Positions 54,741 to 62,152 of a DNA stretch of 62,152 nucleotides are shown here, piece after piece. The notes beneath the pieces were generated by a model. It searched no databases and was not told the DNA's origin. It saw nothing but the letters and a program-made list of their open reading frames with translations. This stretch comes from Syntrophorhabdaceae bacterium (GTDB lineage: Bacteria > Desulfobacterota > Syntrophorhabdia > Syntrophorhabdales > Syntrophorhabdaceae): NCBI GenBank assembly GCA_026415675.1, contig JAOAGQ010000066.1:1-62152 (forward strand). Direction: 5' to 3'. How positions within the stretch are numbered: the first letter of the stretch is position 1; the number at the start of each line of letters is the position of its first letter. The position numbers and the translations under genes are program-made.

Positions 54741-54980
54741 ATGAGGGGCAGGAAAACAGGGATGATTTTGATCGCAATAGGCATCTTCCTGCCCCTATTT
54801 TTACTCTTTTTCGTTACGGGATATAAGGCAGATGCAGGTATTATAAAAAACCTCTATGGAGTGAAGGTGATGATCCTTTTTCCGCCATCGTATCCCATAT
54901 CCATCCCCTATCGTTATATCCTCGCCATTGGGGTTGTTCTAATATTCCTTGGTGTTAGGAGTATGGACATAAACCGTTAA
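54741..54980 (+). CDS. Small two-helix membrane protein, unknown
   Basis: 79 residues with two membrane helices, about 8-27 (ILIAIGIFLPLFLLFFVTGY) and 58-74 (YILAIGVVLIFLGV), a short extracytoplasmic loop rich in Pro and Tyr, and basic N- and C-termini that suggest both ends are cytoplasmic. No family recognised. It follows the acyl-CoA ligase by 31 bases on the same strand, with only a partial AAGAAGG ribosome binding site. Confidence 0.6.
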   Translation: MRGRKTGMILIAIGIFLPLFLLFFVTGYKADAGIIKNLYGVKVMILFPPSYPISIPYRYILAIGVVLIFLGVRSMDINR

Positions 54981-55008
54981 AGATCCTTTAAGCCCTTATC
55001 CTATCTTT

Positions 55009-55050
55009 AAAAAAAGCCATTTTTAAAAATCTAGCTTTTTATGTTTTTTA
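55009..55050. terminator. Possible bidirectional terminator between convergent units
   Basis: AAAAAGC (55011-55017) and GCTTTTT (55034-55040) can pair around a loop that itself contains ATTTTTAAAAAT; T-rich sequence follows on the plus strand and the A-run upstream serves the minus strand. The stem is weak in GC. It lies between the small membrane protein and the ABC ATPase genes, which converge. Confidence 0.45.
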
Positions 55051-55069
55051 CCTCCCTTCCAGGGGATCT

Positions 55070-55735
55070 CTATATGAGTACACCGTCTGCCACCTTGAGC
55101 ACCCTGTTTCCATAGGTTGCATATTCATGGTTATGTGTTACCATAACCACCGTCATACCATCTCTGTTTAACCTCTTTATGAGTTCCATTATGCTTCTTC
55201 CGGTCTTTGAGTCAAGGTTCCCTGTGGGTTCATCGGCAAGGAGCAAAGGGGGTGTATTGACGATAGCCCTGGCGATAGCAACCCTTTCCTGCTCTCCCCC
55301 TGATATTTCGTTGGGGAGTCTGTTGGCCTTATCTGAAAGGCCCACAAGGGAGAGGGCATCCTTTGCCATAGCCCGTTTTTTTGACTTCTTCTCCTTTATC
55401 GTTGCAAGGGGGAGCATCACGTTCTCTGCAATGGTTAGATACGGGATGAGATAGAAATTCTGAAAGACAAAGCCCATATATTTTCTCCTGAAATCTGCCC
55501 TCTCATCCTGGGTGAGGCTGTATATATCGGTGCCATCTATGATGAGTTTACCTGTAGTCGGCCTATTCAATGCCCCTATGATGGAGAGGAGGGTCGACTT
55601 CCCCGAACCCGATTCCCCCATTATAGAGACAAATTCCCCGGAGCCTATACTGAATGTTACATTGCAAACCGCTATTACCGCCGTATCCCCGTCTCCGTAT
55701 TTTTTAGATATATTTTCCGCAATGATCATTCCCAT
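55070..55735 (-). CDS. ABC transporter ATPase, LolD/MacB type
   Basis: 221 residues, complete ATPase. Walker A GESGSGKST is at 40-48, then the Q-loop in VFQNFYLIPYLT, signature SGGEQERVAIARA, Walker B LLLADEPTGNLD and the H-loop Asn/His in VTHNHE. The closest types are the LolD/MacB/FtsE-like ATPases, which drive mechanotransmission rather than channel transport. GGAGG lies 5 bases before the ATG. It follows the FtsX-like permease gene by 9 bases and serves as its ATPase. Confidence 0.92.
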   Translation of the reverse strand: MGMIIAENISKKYGDGDTAVIAVCNVTFSIGSGEFVSIMGESGSGKSTLLSIIGALNRPTTGKLIIDGTDIYSLTQDERADFRRKYMGFVFQNFYLIPYLTIAENVMLPLATIKEKKSKKRAMAKDALSLVGLSDKANRLPNEISGGEQERVAIARAIVNTPPLLLADEPTGNLDSKTGRSIMELIKRLNRDGMTVVMVTHNHEYATYGNRVLKVADGVLI

Positions 55736-55744
55736 TTTACCCTC

Positions 55745-56902
55745 CTACAATGCCCTTAATGCCTCATTGGGGTCTAAGCGTGATGCCATGATGGCAGGAT
55801 AGGTACTTGCAATAAGGCCTACCGTCAGGGACAACAATAGAGTTCCAATGGCAAAAAAGGGGTTGAATAAAACCTGTGCGCCGTGCCCCCCTGAAAAAAA
55901 ATGGACGATTATCTTTGTCGCTAAAAAACCTGTACCATAACCCATTATCCCTGCCATACCTGATATCATCCCCGATTCGAGGAGTATTGTCTTTATTATG
56001 TGACTTTTTCTAAAACCCATGGCGCTCAAAATACCTATCTCAACCGTCCGTTCCTTTACACTACCCATCATGGTTACAAGCACCATAAGACTGCCTATAA
56101 CGAGTACGAGAACGGAGATGCCGTAAGAGAACCTCTCAAAATGGTTAAGGGTCTCCATTCGGCCTTTGACAACCTGCTCAATGGCCATCACATTTGCCCC
56201 TGGAATAGCCTCTCCAATCTGCCTTACCATCTCAGGGATAGGGCACCCTGTGCATAATGCGGCCACCTCTGCCATGGATATGTGCCCCTTTTTTCCTAAT
56301 ATCTCCTGCGCCAAGGGGAGGGGAACAAAGATGAGCCCATCATCCTGGGACCCCGTTTTCTCAATAACCCCCTTGACCTCAAGCTTCTGCTTGTTGATGA
56401 GGAATCTATCTCCAGGGGTAAGGTTGAGAAATCGGGCAACATCGTGTCCGAGGATAGCACCTTTTTCGGGCGGTATCTCTCCTTTTATGTTCCACCATGG
56501 TCGCAAAATCGATAATAACCGGAAATCAACACCGGCCATATGTAACCTGTGACCGTTCACCACGACAGGACCCAGTAAAATAGGCCCCACCGCTGCCACA
56601 TTGGCGGCATTTTTAATCTGTTTAATTTTGTTTATATCTTCTTCTTTTATCTCTGCTGCATAAAAAGGGACACCCCCGAGGGTGAGGCCCCCGTAAGAGA
56701 AGGAAAGGCTTTCCGTCTTTGGTAAAATCAGTATATTTGCCCCATACAACTCGAGTTTATGATTTATGTCCTCCTTCATGGCATGAACAAGGCTTATTAA
56801 TATCACAATGGTTGTTGCACTTATGAGAAGACCGATGAGTACAAAAAAGGCCCTCCCTTTTCTCCTTCTTAGATTTTCAACGGCAATATTTTTTAGAGTC
56901 AT
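55745..56902 (-). CDS. FtsX-like (MacB-type) ABC permease
   Basis: 385 residues with four membrane helices: one near 17-38, a large extracytoplasmic domain (about 40-255), then three helices in the last 130 residues (FERFSYGISVLVLVIGSLMVLV, and so on). MacB-like LSLTVGLIASTYPAIMASRLDPNEALR closes the protein. The periplasmic domain contains a CTGCP pair. AAGGGGG precedes the ATG, two bases after the DUF2318 stop. Together with the ATPase and DUF2318 protein it resembles the Campylobacter p19-type iron acquisition gene set, which is a contextual inference. Confidence 0.88.
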   Translation of the reverse strand: MTLKNIAVENLRRRKGRAFFVLIGLLISATTIVILISLVHAMKEDINHKLELYGANILILPKTESLSFSYGGLTLGGVPFYAAEIKEEDINKIKQIKNAANVAAVGPILLGPVVVNGHRLHMAGVDFRLLSILRPWWNIKGEIPPEKGAILGHDVARFLNLTPGDRFLINKQKLEVKGVIEKTGSQDDGLIFVPLPLAQEILGKKGHISMAEVAALCTGCPIPEMVRQIGEAIPGANVMAIEQVVKGRMETLNHFERFSYGISVLVLVIGSLMVLVTMMGSVKERTVEIGILSAMGFRKSHIIKTILLESGMISGMAGIMGYGTGFLATKIIVHFFSGGHGAQVLFNPFFAIGTLLLSLTVGLIASTYPAIMASRLDPNEALRAL

Positions 56903-56904
56903 GG

Positions 56905-57393
56905 TTACCCCCTTGTAAAATTGAAATATCTCTTCCCTTCGAGGATGGAGTCTATTTTTATAACAACATTACCCCCCTCTATATTTCTCGTAAGAGGGGC
57001 AGGGTTGCAACCCCCGGAGAGGATATTTATCTTTGTTGAGGGGAAACGCCTTCCGCAGTTGCGGCAGACCATGTAGTCCCCTTTCTGCAGGTACCCCTTT
57101 CCTTCACGCCAGCAAACATCGCAGGCGTCAAAGGCAGCCCTTATTACACCATCTGAGCTTTTCAAGATGAAATACCTGATCTTCACCCCGTCGTCGGTCT
57201 TGTATTGAAAAAAATGTGCCTTTCCATCATCAAAGATATTTACTGGATAGACAACCTCTTTCGGATTTTTTACATTTAAAGGGACTTTTCTGTTGTTTAT
57301 GGGGTCTGCCTTTACGTTATTTGTTGATGCTAAAATCAGCATAATGGCGATCGCCATTAACGGAAATGTTTTTATTAAAAATTTTTTAATCAA
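56905..57393 (-). CDS. Exported DUF2318 protein (Cys-rich, metal-related)
   Basis: 162 residues. An N-terminal signal or anchor (about 9-29) precedes a domain with Cys91 and Cys94 (DACDVCWREGKGY), Cys110 and Cys113 (MVCRNCGRRF), and Cys129 (SGGCNP), the DUF2318 pattern. Such proteins are annotated as Fe-S or membrane iron-transport proteins and accompany FtsX-like permeases and P19/FTR1 systems. The start is TTG with GGGAGG 5 bases upstream. No P19 or FTR1 gene is in the window, so the metal is inferred. Confidence 0.87.
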   Translation of the reverse strand: MIKKFLIKTFPLMAIAIMLILASTNNVKADPINNRKVPLNVKNPKEVVYPVNIFDDGKAHFFQYKTDDGVKIRYFILKSSDGVIRAAFDACDVCWREGKGYLQKGDYMVCRNCGRRFPSTKINILSGGCNPAPLTRNIEGGNVVIKIDSILEGKRYFNFTRG

Positions 57394-57501
57394 AGTAACC
57401 TCCCTCTTTGGCCTAAATCAATGTATAGGTATGGTGATTTTATATAAGCACAATTCTATAAATGCAAAAATTGGTATAGATTTAAAAATGAAAGGCGGTT
57501 T

Positions 57502-57915
57502 TTAACAGATCAGGTTATGGATTTTTATATAGATTTTAACAGAAGGACTTCGGGCTTTTGCATAATCTATATAGAGAGGATAGGTTGTTTTATAATCAAA
57601 ATATGTTATCCCTATCGATGAGGAAAAATCTTTATGGAACAGGCTTCTGCCATCGTTAATGGTTAGGGTAAGACAGGACCATCTGATGGGCTCAAAGGTA
57701 TCTTTTTTAAATTCACATTTACATTTTTCCGTTTTATCTTCCGTATTCTCACAACAGGAATGGGCCGATTTTTCATGATTTATGTTGTTGGACGGTTTAA
57801 TGCAGGGGGCAAATGTTGTATATGTCTCCCTTGCCTGTCCGAAAGAGGACACTATAAAAAACAAAATGATGGCATATGTAAAGAGCACAATGTTCTTTGA
57901 CGTAGGCCCACACAT
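57502..57915 (-). CDS. Exported Cys-rich small protein, unknown
   Basis: 137 residues. A signal peptide (about 7-28, IVLFTYAIILFFIVSSFGQA) precedes a mature segment with Cys38, Cys54-Cys55, Cys65, Cys67 and Cys81 plus His47 and His52 (HSCCENTEDKTEKCKCEFK), a plausible metal-binding or disulphide-rich region. No family recognised. It is 108 bases upstream of the DUF2318 gene on the same strand, so a role in the same metal-handling module is possible but unproven. No ribosome binding site is evident at the ATG. Confidence 0.6.
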   Translation of the reverse strand: MCGPTSKNIVLFTYAIILFFIVSSFGQARETYTTFAPCIKPSNNINHEKSAHSCCENTEDKTEKCKCEFKKDTFEPIRWSCLTLTINDGRSLFHKDFSSSIGITYFDYKTTYPLYIDYAKARSPSVKIYIKIHNLIC

Positions 57916-57983
57916 TGTCTATCAAATTACTATGAAATATATTTCAAAGTCAAGATAAAATCGATTTTAAGTCTATGAAAAAG

Positions 57984-59249
57984 CTATTTTTTATAATCTA
58001 TGTGTGCCTTCTTTTCTTTAGAAAAAATATAGAATATAAGTGTGATTACCATACCGAAGGCGCATGTAAGAAAGGCCATATAGTATGGCCCTCCGGGATT
58101 TCCGGATGTTGATGCCATTGAGGCCTCTATGATCTTTCCAAGCAAGGGCATGAGTATGGCGGCCCCTGCCATGCTGAAGAAATTTACACCGGCAATGGCT
58201 GTGGCAGAGATTTCAACGGGAAAGAGGAGTTTTACATGGGAAAAGGAAAGCATCCCAAAACTGTTGAAAAAGCCTATCGCAAAGAAGACGAGGGTAAACA
58301 CGGTGAAGTCTCTATCTCTGGGGTAAAATATTAAAAATATAAGGGAAAGAGAATAAAAGCTGACGCCTGAGATAAACGTCTTTTTAGGAGATTTGAAAAC
58401 TTTATCGGAGATAAAGCCAGCAACAGTAGAACCGGCTATAAAACCGATAGAGAGCATCATGAGGATATTCCCGGCCTCTATAGGGGAGAAACCCATAACC
58501 TCAATTAGGTATGGTCCGAACCAGAGACCTTGAAGGGAAACGAATGTACCATATCTGAAAAAGGCGGAGAGTCCTATCTGCCAGAAGGAGAGGTCGCCGA
58601 GGATGGTTTTTATCACCTGTTTTAGAGGGATTCCCTTCTGCCTCTCTTTATCTAATAAAGCTGAATCATTATCCACTTTTATGTCTTTTAAAAGAAAGAG
58701 GGTTATAAAAGAGAGTACCCCGGTTATTACCCCTGCATAGGCAAAAGACCATCTCCAGCCAATAGTGGTTGCCAAATAGGCAAGGGGAGAGGAGGCAAGT
58801 ATTGTCCCGAGCATACCAACGGAGATCAAAGTCCCGGACATTGTTGCAAATTTCTCAGGGGGATAGCAGATGACGAAGACTTTCATGGAGCCCATAAGTA
58901 CAGAGGCCATCCCTATACCTATCAATATCCTGCCCAAAGTTGCGGTAAAAAAAGACCCCGCCATAGAAAAAACAAAGGCCCCTATGGCCCCTATCAAAGA
59001 GAATATGGTCAACACCGTACGGGGACCTATTCTATCGAGGAGGAGGCCCATGGGTATCTGCATAAGGGCAAAGGAGTAGAAGAACGCACCGCCAAGGATA
59101 CCGAGGGTCTTTGTATTGAGGCTTAGGTCTCTTATAAGGTAAGGAGTGATCACCGCATTTGAGACCCTATAAAACATGGAAAAGGAGAGGAGTGCCGAAA
59201 GCAAAAAAAATATGGAAATATGTTGATGTTTGATTAAAATCGCCCCCAA
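57984..59249 (-). CDS. Major facilitator superfamily transporter
   Basis: 421 residues with twelve predicted membrane helices. The MFS signature between helices 2 and 3 appears as MGLLLDRIGPRTVLT, and GFISDKVFKSPKKTFI is its second-half equivalent. A Lys/Glu-rich loop (about 195-215) joins the halves. The type resembles organic-anion or hexose-phosphate-like MFS members, but the substrate is not readable. The start is probably TTG at 59249 with no strong ribosome binding site. Confidence 0.88.
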   Translation of the reverse strand: MGAILIKHQHISIFFLLSALLSFSMFYRVSNAVITPYLIRDLSLNTKTLGILGGAFFYSFALMQIPMGLLLDRIGPRTVLTIFSLIGAIGAFVFSMAGSFFTATLGRILIGIGMASVLMGSMKVFVICYPPEKFATMSGTLISVGMLGTILASSPLAYLATTIGWRWSFAYAGVITGVLSFITLFLLKDIKVDNDSALLDKERQKGIPLKQVIKTILGDLSFWQIGLSAFFRYGTFVSLQGLWFGPYLIEVMGFSPIEAGNILMMLSIGFIAGSTVAGFISDKVFKSPKKTFISGVSFYSLSLIFLIFYPRDRDFTVFTLVFFAIGFFNSFGMLSFSHVKLLFPVEISATAIAGVNFFSMAGAAILMPLLGKIIEASMASTSGNPGGPYYMAFLTCAFGMVITLIFYIFSKEKKAHIDYKK

Positions 59250-59326
59250 TTTCCAGAATTTAAAAGGTTTTTAGCAGAACATGCCTTGAATGTCAAGGGC
59301 TAAAAAGGGATACGATGATAGATTTT

Positions 59327-59381
59327 AAAAAAAGAACAGGGGATATGATTTTTTATGTTACATATCTCACCTGTTCTTTTT
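59327..59381 (-). terminator. Intrinsic terminator after the OFA transporter gene
   Basis: AAAGAACAGG (59331-59340) pairs with CCTGTTCTTT (59370-59379), extended inside by GATATG/CATATC. A run of T on the minus strand (complement of 59327-59333) follows the stem in the direction of the OFA gene; T's on the plus strand suggest it could work both ways. Confidence 0.75.
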
Positions 59382-59397
59382 ATATTTATAAACGCTT

Positions 59398-60687
59398 TTA
59401 TGCCTTTTTCATCTGGGTCTTCGCTGCAATGGACTTACTCACAAAGGTAAGTATCGCTGCCACGATTAGGGTACCGATTATCACAAAAAAGGTGATATCG
59501 TTTGAACCGGTTATGTCCTTTATCCTTCCGTTTACCCAGGGCAGAACAAGGCCCGATGCACCCCAAGAGGTAAATATAAAACCGTAGTTAACACCAAAAT
59601 TTTTCAAACCAAAATAATCCTTTGTGATCGAAGGAAAGAGAGAGAGGTTAGAGCCATAGTTTGCGCCGATAAAGAAGATGATCAAAAGCATAATCGGCCA
59701 GCTTGCCCCTCCCTTAACAAGGTAAAGGATAAAGACCACAATGGCCTGAAAAATCATAAAAATAAATATGGTCGTCTGTCTCCCCAGTTTATCCGATATC
59801 ATGCCTGCAATAATACGACCTCCTGCATTACCTACGGCAAGGACTGCAACGGCAAGGAATGCGAGTTCCCCTAAGGATTTTTTTGCAAGGTCCGAACAGA
59901 AACTTATAAATGTAAGGCCTGCCCCGGCACCGGCAAAGTATATAAGCCAGAGGATATAGAACTGGGATGTGGATAGCATCTCCTTCCAGGTATAATCAAC
60001 CGTTTTGGCCGCTGCCGTACCTTTTACGGGGCTTCCCGAGGGGATATATCCTGCAGGGGGGTCTTTTAAAAGCTGGGAAAGGGCCATAACCACAACAAGA
60101 AAGGCAATACCGAAGAACAGCATGGTGTTCGATACACCCATTTCAACAACCTGTTTTATCTCTCCGGTAGATGGATTCTTTATTGTTACCGTTGTGGCGA
60201 AAACCTTCAAAAGATAGTTCGCGAGAGGGGCAATGTATACCGATGCAAGACCGAAACCGGCCACAACAAGGCCCGCAACAAGACCTGTCTTCTGGGGAGG
60301 GAACCATTTAACCGCAGGTGGTGTGGCTGAGGCATAGCCAAAACCAATGCCGATACCCCCGAGAATGCCAAAACCGACGATGAATCCTGCAACGGATGAA
60401 CCTGCCAGGGCGGCGATTATAAACCCTACCCCAACAAAAAGACCCCCAAGGGTTGCAACCCACCGGGGGCCTATCTTATCCTGAAGCCTTCCTGCAGGTA
60501 TCATAGCAAGGGCAAAGACAAGGCATGCGATAGAATACGGTAATGCCTTATCCGCATTAGACCACCCCCACGAATCGGGGATCCCGCCCTTGATTACACT
60601 CCAGGCATAAAGTATACCCAGGGCCAGGTTAATACCTGTCCCGGCAAAAGTAACAATCCAGCCCTTTTTCCCATCTCTGTCACCCAT
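59398..60687 (-). CDS. OFA-family MFS transporter (oxalate/formate antiporter type)
   Basis: 429 residues, twelve membrane helices. The start GWIVTFAGTGINLALGILYAWSVI and IPAGRLQDKIGPRWVATLGG are hallmarks of the OFA family, as is GGAGIGxGYxSATPPAVKWFP-like sequence (here GGIGIGFGYASATPPAVKWF). Substrates in the family include oxalate, formate and other short carboxylates; which one cannot be told. AGGAGG precedes the ATG, a promoter is visible upstream and a terminator downstream, so it is a single-gene unit. Confidence 0.92.
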   Translation of the reverse strand: MGDRDGKKGWIVTFAGTGINLALGILYAWSVIKGGIPDSWGWSNADKALPYSIACLVFALAMIPAGRLQDKIGPRWVATLGGLFVGVGFIIAALAGSSVAGFIVGFGILGGIGIGFGYASATPPAVKWFPPQKTGLVAGLVVAGFGLASVYIAPLANYLLKVFATTVTIKNPSTGEIKQVVEMGVSNTMLFFGIAFLVVVMALSQLLKDPPAGYIPSGSPVKGTAAAKTVDYTWKEMLSTSQFYILWLIYFAGAGAGLTFISFCSDLAKKSLGELAFLAVAVLAVGNAGGRIIAGMISDKLGRQTTIFIFMIFQAIVVFILYLVKGGASWPIMLLIIFFIGANYGSNLSLFPSITKDYFGLKNFGVNYGFIFTSWGASGLVLPWVNGRIKDITGSNDITFFVIIGTLIVAAILTFVSKSIAAKTQMKKA

Positions 60688-60732
60688 TATTTCCTCCTGT
60701 TTTACATGTGCTTATATTCACAAATTCTGCAA

Positions 60733-60762
60733 ATGCTATCATAATTTCAATCCCAGTGTCAA
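60733..60762 (-). promoter_or_regulatory. Promoter of the OFA transporter gene
   Basis: On the minus strand TTGACA (complement of 60757-60762), an 18-base spacer and TAGCAT (60733-60738), about 45 bases before the ATG at 60687. Confidence 0.6.
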
Positions 60763-60928
60763 GAAAGCAATAATTCAATTGTATACCAAATTTCTATGGT
60801 ACCTTTTCAATATACGCTTATTTTTTTTACTTTTTTACAGATTGGCCGGAGATCATTCTCTGTTATTTCGAATTAAACAGGGATTTTAAGTATTGACTTT
60901 AATCGGGTGGTAAAGGATACTAAATAGA

Positions 60929-61459
60929 GTGGAAACATTGATCCTTGTTGATAGCGACGACAACCCTACAGGTTACGAAGAAAAGGAGACATGCCATTTA
61001 ATACCCACAAAACTCCACAGGGCCTTCTCTATTTTTATTGTAAACTCAAAGATGGAGATGCTTATTCACAGGAGAAGCGGTCTTAAAAAGACATGGCCAA
61101 GACTATGGACCAACGCCTGCTGCTCCCATCCAAGAAAAGACGAGATGATGGAGTCTGCTGTAGAGAGAAGGCTGTTTGAAGAATTAGGGATTTTCTGCCA
61201 GCCTAAATATCTTTTCCGTTTTCAATATAAGATAGATTACTCAGATAGCTATGGAGAAAATGAGGTTGATCATGTGTTTTTAGGACTCTACGATGGGCCT
61301 ATAAACCCCGATATCGATGAAATAGAAGAGTGGAGGTTTATAGGTATTAATGAACTCCTTGAAGACATAAAGAAAAATGGTGAGGAATACACACCCTGGT
61401 TTAAAATCGCCCTTCCAAGGGTTATAGAGCATCTTCTTTCAAGCAATTTTAAGACATGA
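60929..61459 (+). CDS. idi: Isopentenyl-diphosphate delta-isomerase, type I
   Basis: Interconverts isopentenyl and dimethylallyl diphosphate in isoprenoid synthesis. It is 176 residues, a Nudix-fold enzyme. The catalytic Cys is in TNACCSHP (near 63-70) and the metal-binding Nudix-like helix in ESAVERRLFEELGI. The catalytic Glu is in YGENEVDHVF, and EWRFIGINEL and YTPWFKIAL are also conserved. Start GTG with AAAGGA about 11 bases upstream; a TTGACT and TACTAA pair spaced 19 bases lies immediately before. The RsbRD_N gene follows by 13 bases. Confidence 0.94.
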   Translation: METLILVDSDDNPTGYEEKETCHLIPTKLHRAFSIFIVNSKMEMLIHRRSGLKKTWPRLWTNACCSHPRKDEMMESAVERRLFEELGIFCQPKYLFRFQYKIDYSDSYGENEVDHVFLGLYDGPINPDIDEIEEWRFIGINELLEDIKKNGEEYTPWFKIALPRVIEHLLSSNFKT

Positions 61460-61472
61460 AAGAAAAGATAAG

Positions 61473-61949
61473 ATGAAGTCGGCTTTACTTGAAATTAGAG
61501 AAGACATAATAAAAGCATGTTTTGGTGAACTGATTTCAATTTACAAAAAAGAATACGCAGACTTTCTGATAAAAGAAAAAGACCGTTTCTTAAACCCTGT
61601 GGGATATACATTGATGGAAGGGCTCTGCAATATTTTTGACCACATATTAATGGATGGTGATTATATAAAGACAAAAGGGTCCCTCGAAAACATAATGAAA
61701 ATCATAGTAGTCAATGGGATTGAGCCTTCAAAAGCTTCTTCCTTTCTCTCTCTAATGAAAACAGAAACGGTGAAGAGGCTAATGGATATTAGATATGATA
61801 TAGACAACATTCACCATGTGGAGAGATTGTTTGATAGAATATCCATTTTTGCCCTTGATATTTACACAGATTGCAAAGATAAGTTAGATAGACTAAAGTC
61901 GAAAGGATTTATAGACCCTTATATACACAGGGAACGCCTAGGTGATTGA
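61473..61949 (+). CDS. RsbRD_N-like domain protein
   Basis: 158 residues. The segment KEKDRFLNPVGYTLMEGLCNIFDHIL followed by SLENIMKIIVVNGIEPSKASSFLSLMKTETVKRL fits the RsbRD N-terminal domain (globin-like helical sensor found in stressosome-type RsbR proteins). The STAS domain normally following in RsbR is absent. In sulfate-reducing Desulfobacterota, stand-alone proteins of this type occur beside sulfur-metabolism genes; none is visible here. Function unknown. It starts 13 bases after idi and is probably cotranscribed. Confidence 0.78.
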   Translation: MKSALLEIREDIIKACFGELISIYKKEYADFLIKEKDRFLNPVGYTLMEGLCNIFDHILMDGDYIKTKGSLENIMKIIVVNGIEPSKASSFLSLMKTETVKRLMDIRYDIDNIHHVERLFDRISIFALDIYTDCKDKLDRLKSKGFIDPYIHRERLGD

Positions 61950-61998
61950 CTTTCTAATATTGTTGTGTTAAACACTCTACTGTAATAAATTCAAAATG

Positions 61999-62074
61999 GT
62001 GGGTGTAGCTCAATGGTTAGAGCACCAGGCTGTGGACCTGGGGGTTGAGGGTTCGAAACCCTTCACCCACCCCA
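61999..62074 (+). tRNA. tRNA-His (anticodon GUG)
   Basis: The acceptor stem GTGGGTG/CACCCAC, the D-arm TAGCTCAATGGTTAGAGCA, the anticodon stem-loop CCAGG-CTGTGGA-CCTGG (anticodon GTG) and the T-arm with GTTCGAAAC are all regular. A G at 61998 pairs with discriminator C at 62071 as the characteristic extra -1 G of tRNA-His. The 3' CCA is encoded (62072-62074). Confidence 0.97.
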
Positions 62075-62152
62075 TCAATATTTTTATGCACCCTAGAATG
62101 GGCGTTCCTGGTTCTGCCACAGTCAATCAAACATATCTGAACCCTCTAGAGA

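Noticed and set aside
1-62152. CRISPR array, prophage or insertion sequence
   Set aside because: No regularly spaced repeats, integrase, transposase or terminal inverted repeats were found on reading through the window.

Overview
The window reads as a chromosomal segment of a Gram-negative, probably anaerobic bacterium. Outer-membrane genes (a BamD/LptA fusion, Arn lipid A modification genes) support Gram-negative. Indolepyruvate:ferredoxin oxidoreductase, an OFA-type transporter, a DUF2318 protein, an RsbRD_N-only protein and the order ilvB-ilvN-ilvC-psd-pssA fit a Desulfobacterota (deltaproteobacterial) type organism. GC is moderate by eye. Heavy use of AGG/AGA and ATA codons, plus a GH57 enzyme, an M29 aminopeptidase and an adenosine-specific kinase, hint at a thermophilic or thermotolerant lineage. 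This placement is inference, because no rRNA gene is present. Gene density is high, many genes overlap by 4 to 26 bases, TTG and GTG starts are common, and I see no insertion sequence, prophage or CRISPR array.

Layout. 1-9.2 kb: the start of a leftward gene at the edge, carB, then a rightward operon (DUF465 protein, ilvB, ilvN, ilvC, psd, pssA) for branched-chain amino acids and phosphatidylethanolamine, with a convergent HAD phosphatase. 9.2-13.6 kb: a small HAD protein, secA and argJ. 13.6-21.3 kb: a leftward operon trpB2 / 4-Cys small protein / aminotransferase / IorA-like protein / iorB / iorA, followed by an exported MhpD-like protein. It is preceded by a clear tryptophan transcription attenuator with a leader peptide ending Met-Val-Trp-Trp-Trp-Gln. 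21.4-24.4 kb: tRNA-Leu(UAA) and a GAF-PAS4-GGDEF diguanylate cyclase. 24.4-30.4 kb: a 550-base gap with an interrupted reading frame, a CDF-type transporter, and a 1403-residue dikinase-like protein that has the PPDK ATP-grasp and phosphohistidine domains but no PEP/pyruvate barrel.

30.5-37.2 kb: ferritin-like protein, copper ATPase, thioredoxin, thioesterase, BamD-LptA fusion, RsmG, a small C-terminally FxLYD-like protein and a phosphoesterase. 37.2-41 kb: GH57 enzyme, then a pseudo-receiver protein paired with an ExeA-like ATPase. 41-48.4 kb: a rightward envelope cluster (GT2, ArnT-like, ArnC, separate ArnA formyltransferase and decarboxylase) that runs on into a radical SAM protein, adenosine-specific kinase and a DUF218-like protein. 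48.4-55 kb: leftward acyl-CoA ligase / rnc / radical SAM / M29 aminopeptidase, and a divergent second acyl-CoA ligase with a small membrane protein. 55-60.7 kb: ABC ATPase, FtsX-like permease, DUF2318 protein, Cys-rich exported protein and two MFS transporters. 60.9-62.1 kb: idi, the RsbRD_N protein and tRNA-His.

The most striking system is the Trp-attenuated operon. It couples a TrpB2-type synthase with an aminotransferase and an indolepyruvate oxidoreductase, including a second IorA-like subunit whose TPP site looks lost. Attenuation by tryptophan suggests that it makes or salvages tryptophan (from indole and/or indoleacetyl-CoA) rather than degrading it. Other items worth attention are the truncated PPDK-like dikinase, the BamD-LptA fusion, and a ketol-acid reductoisomerase lacking a normally invariant metal-binding Asp.
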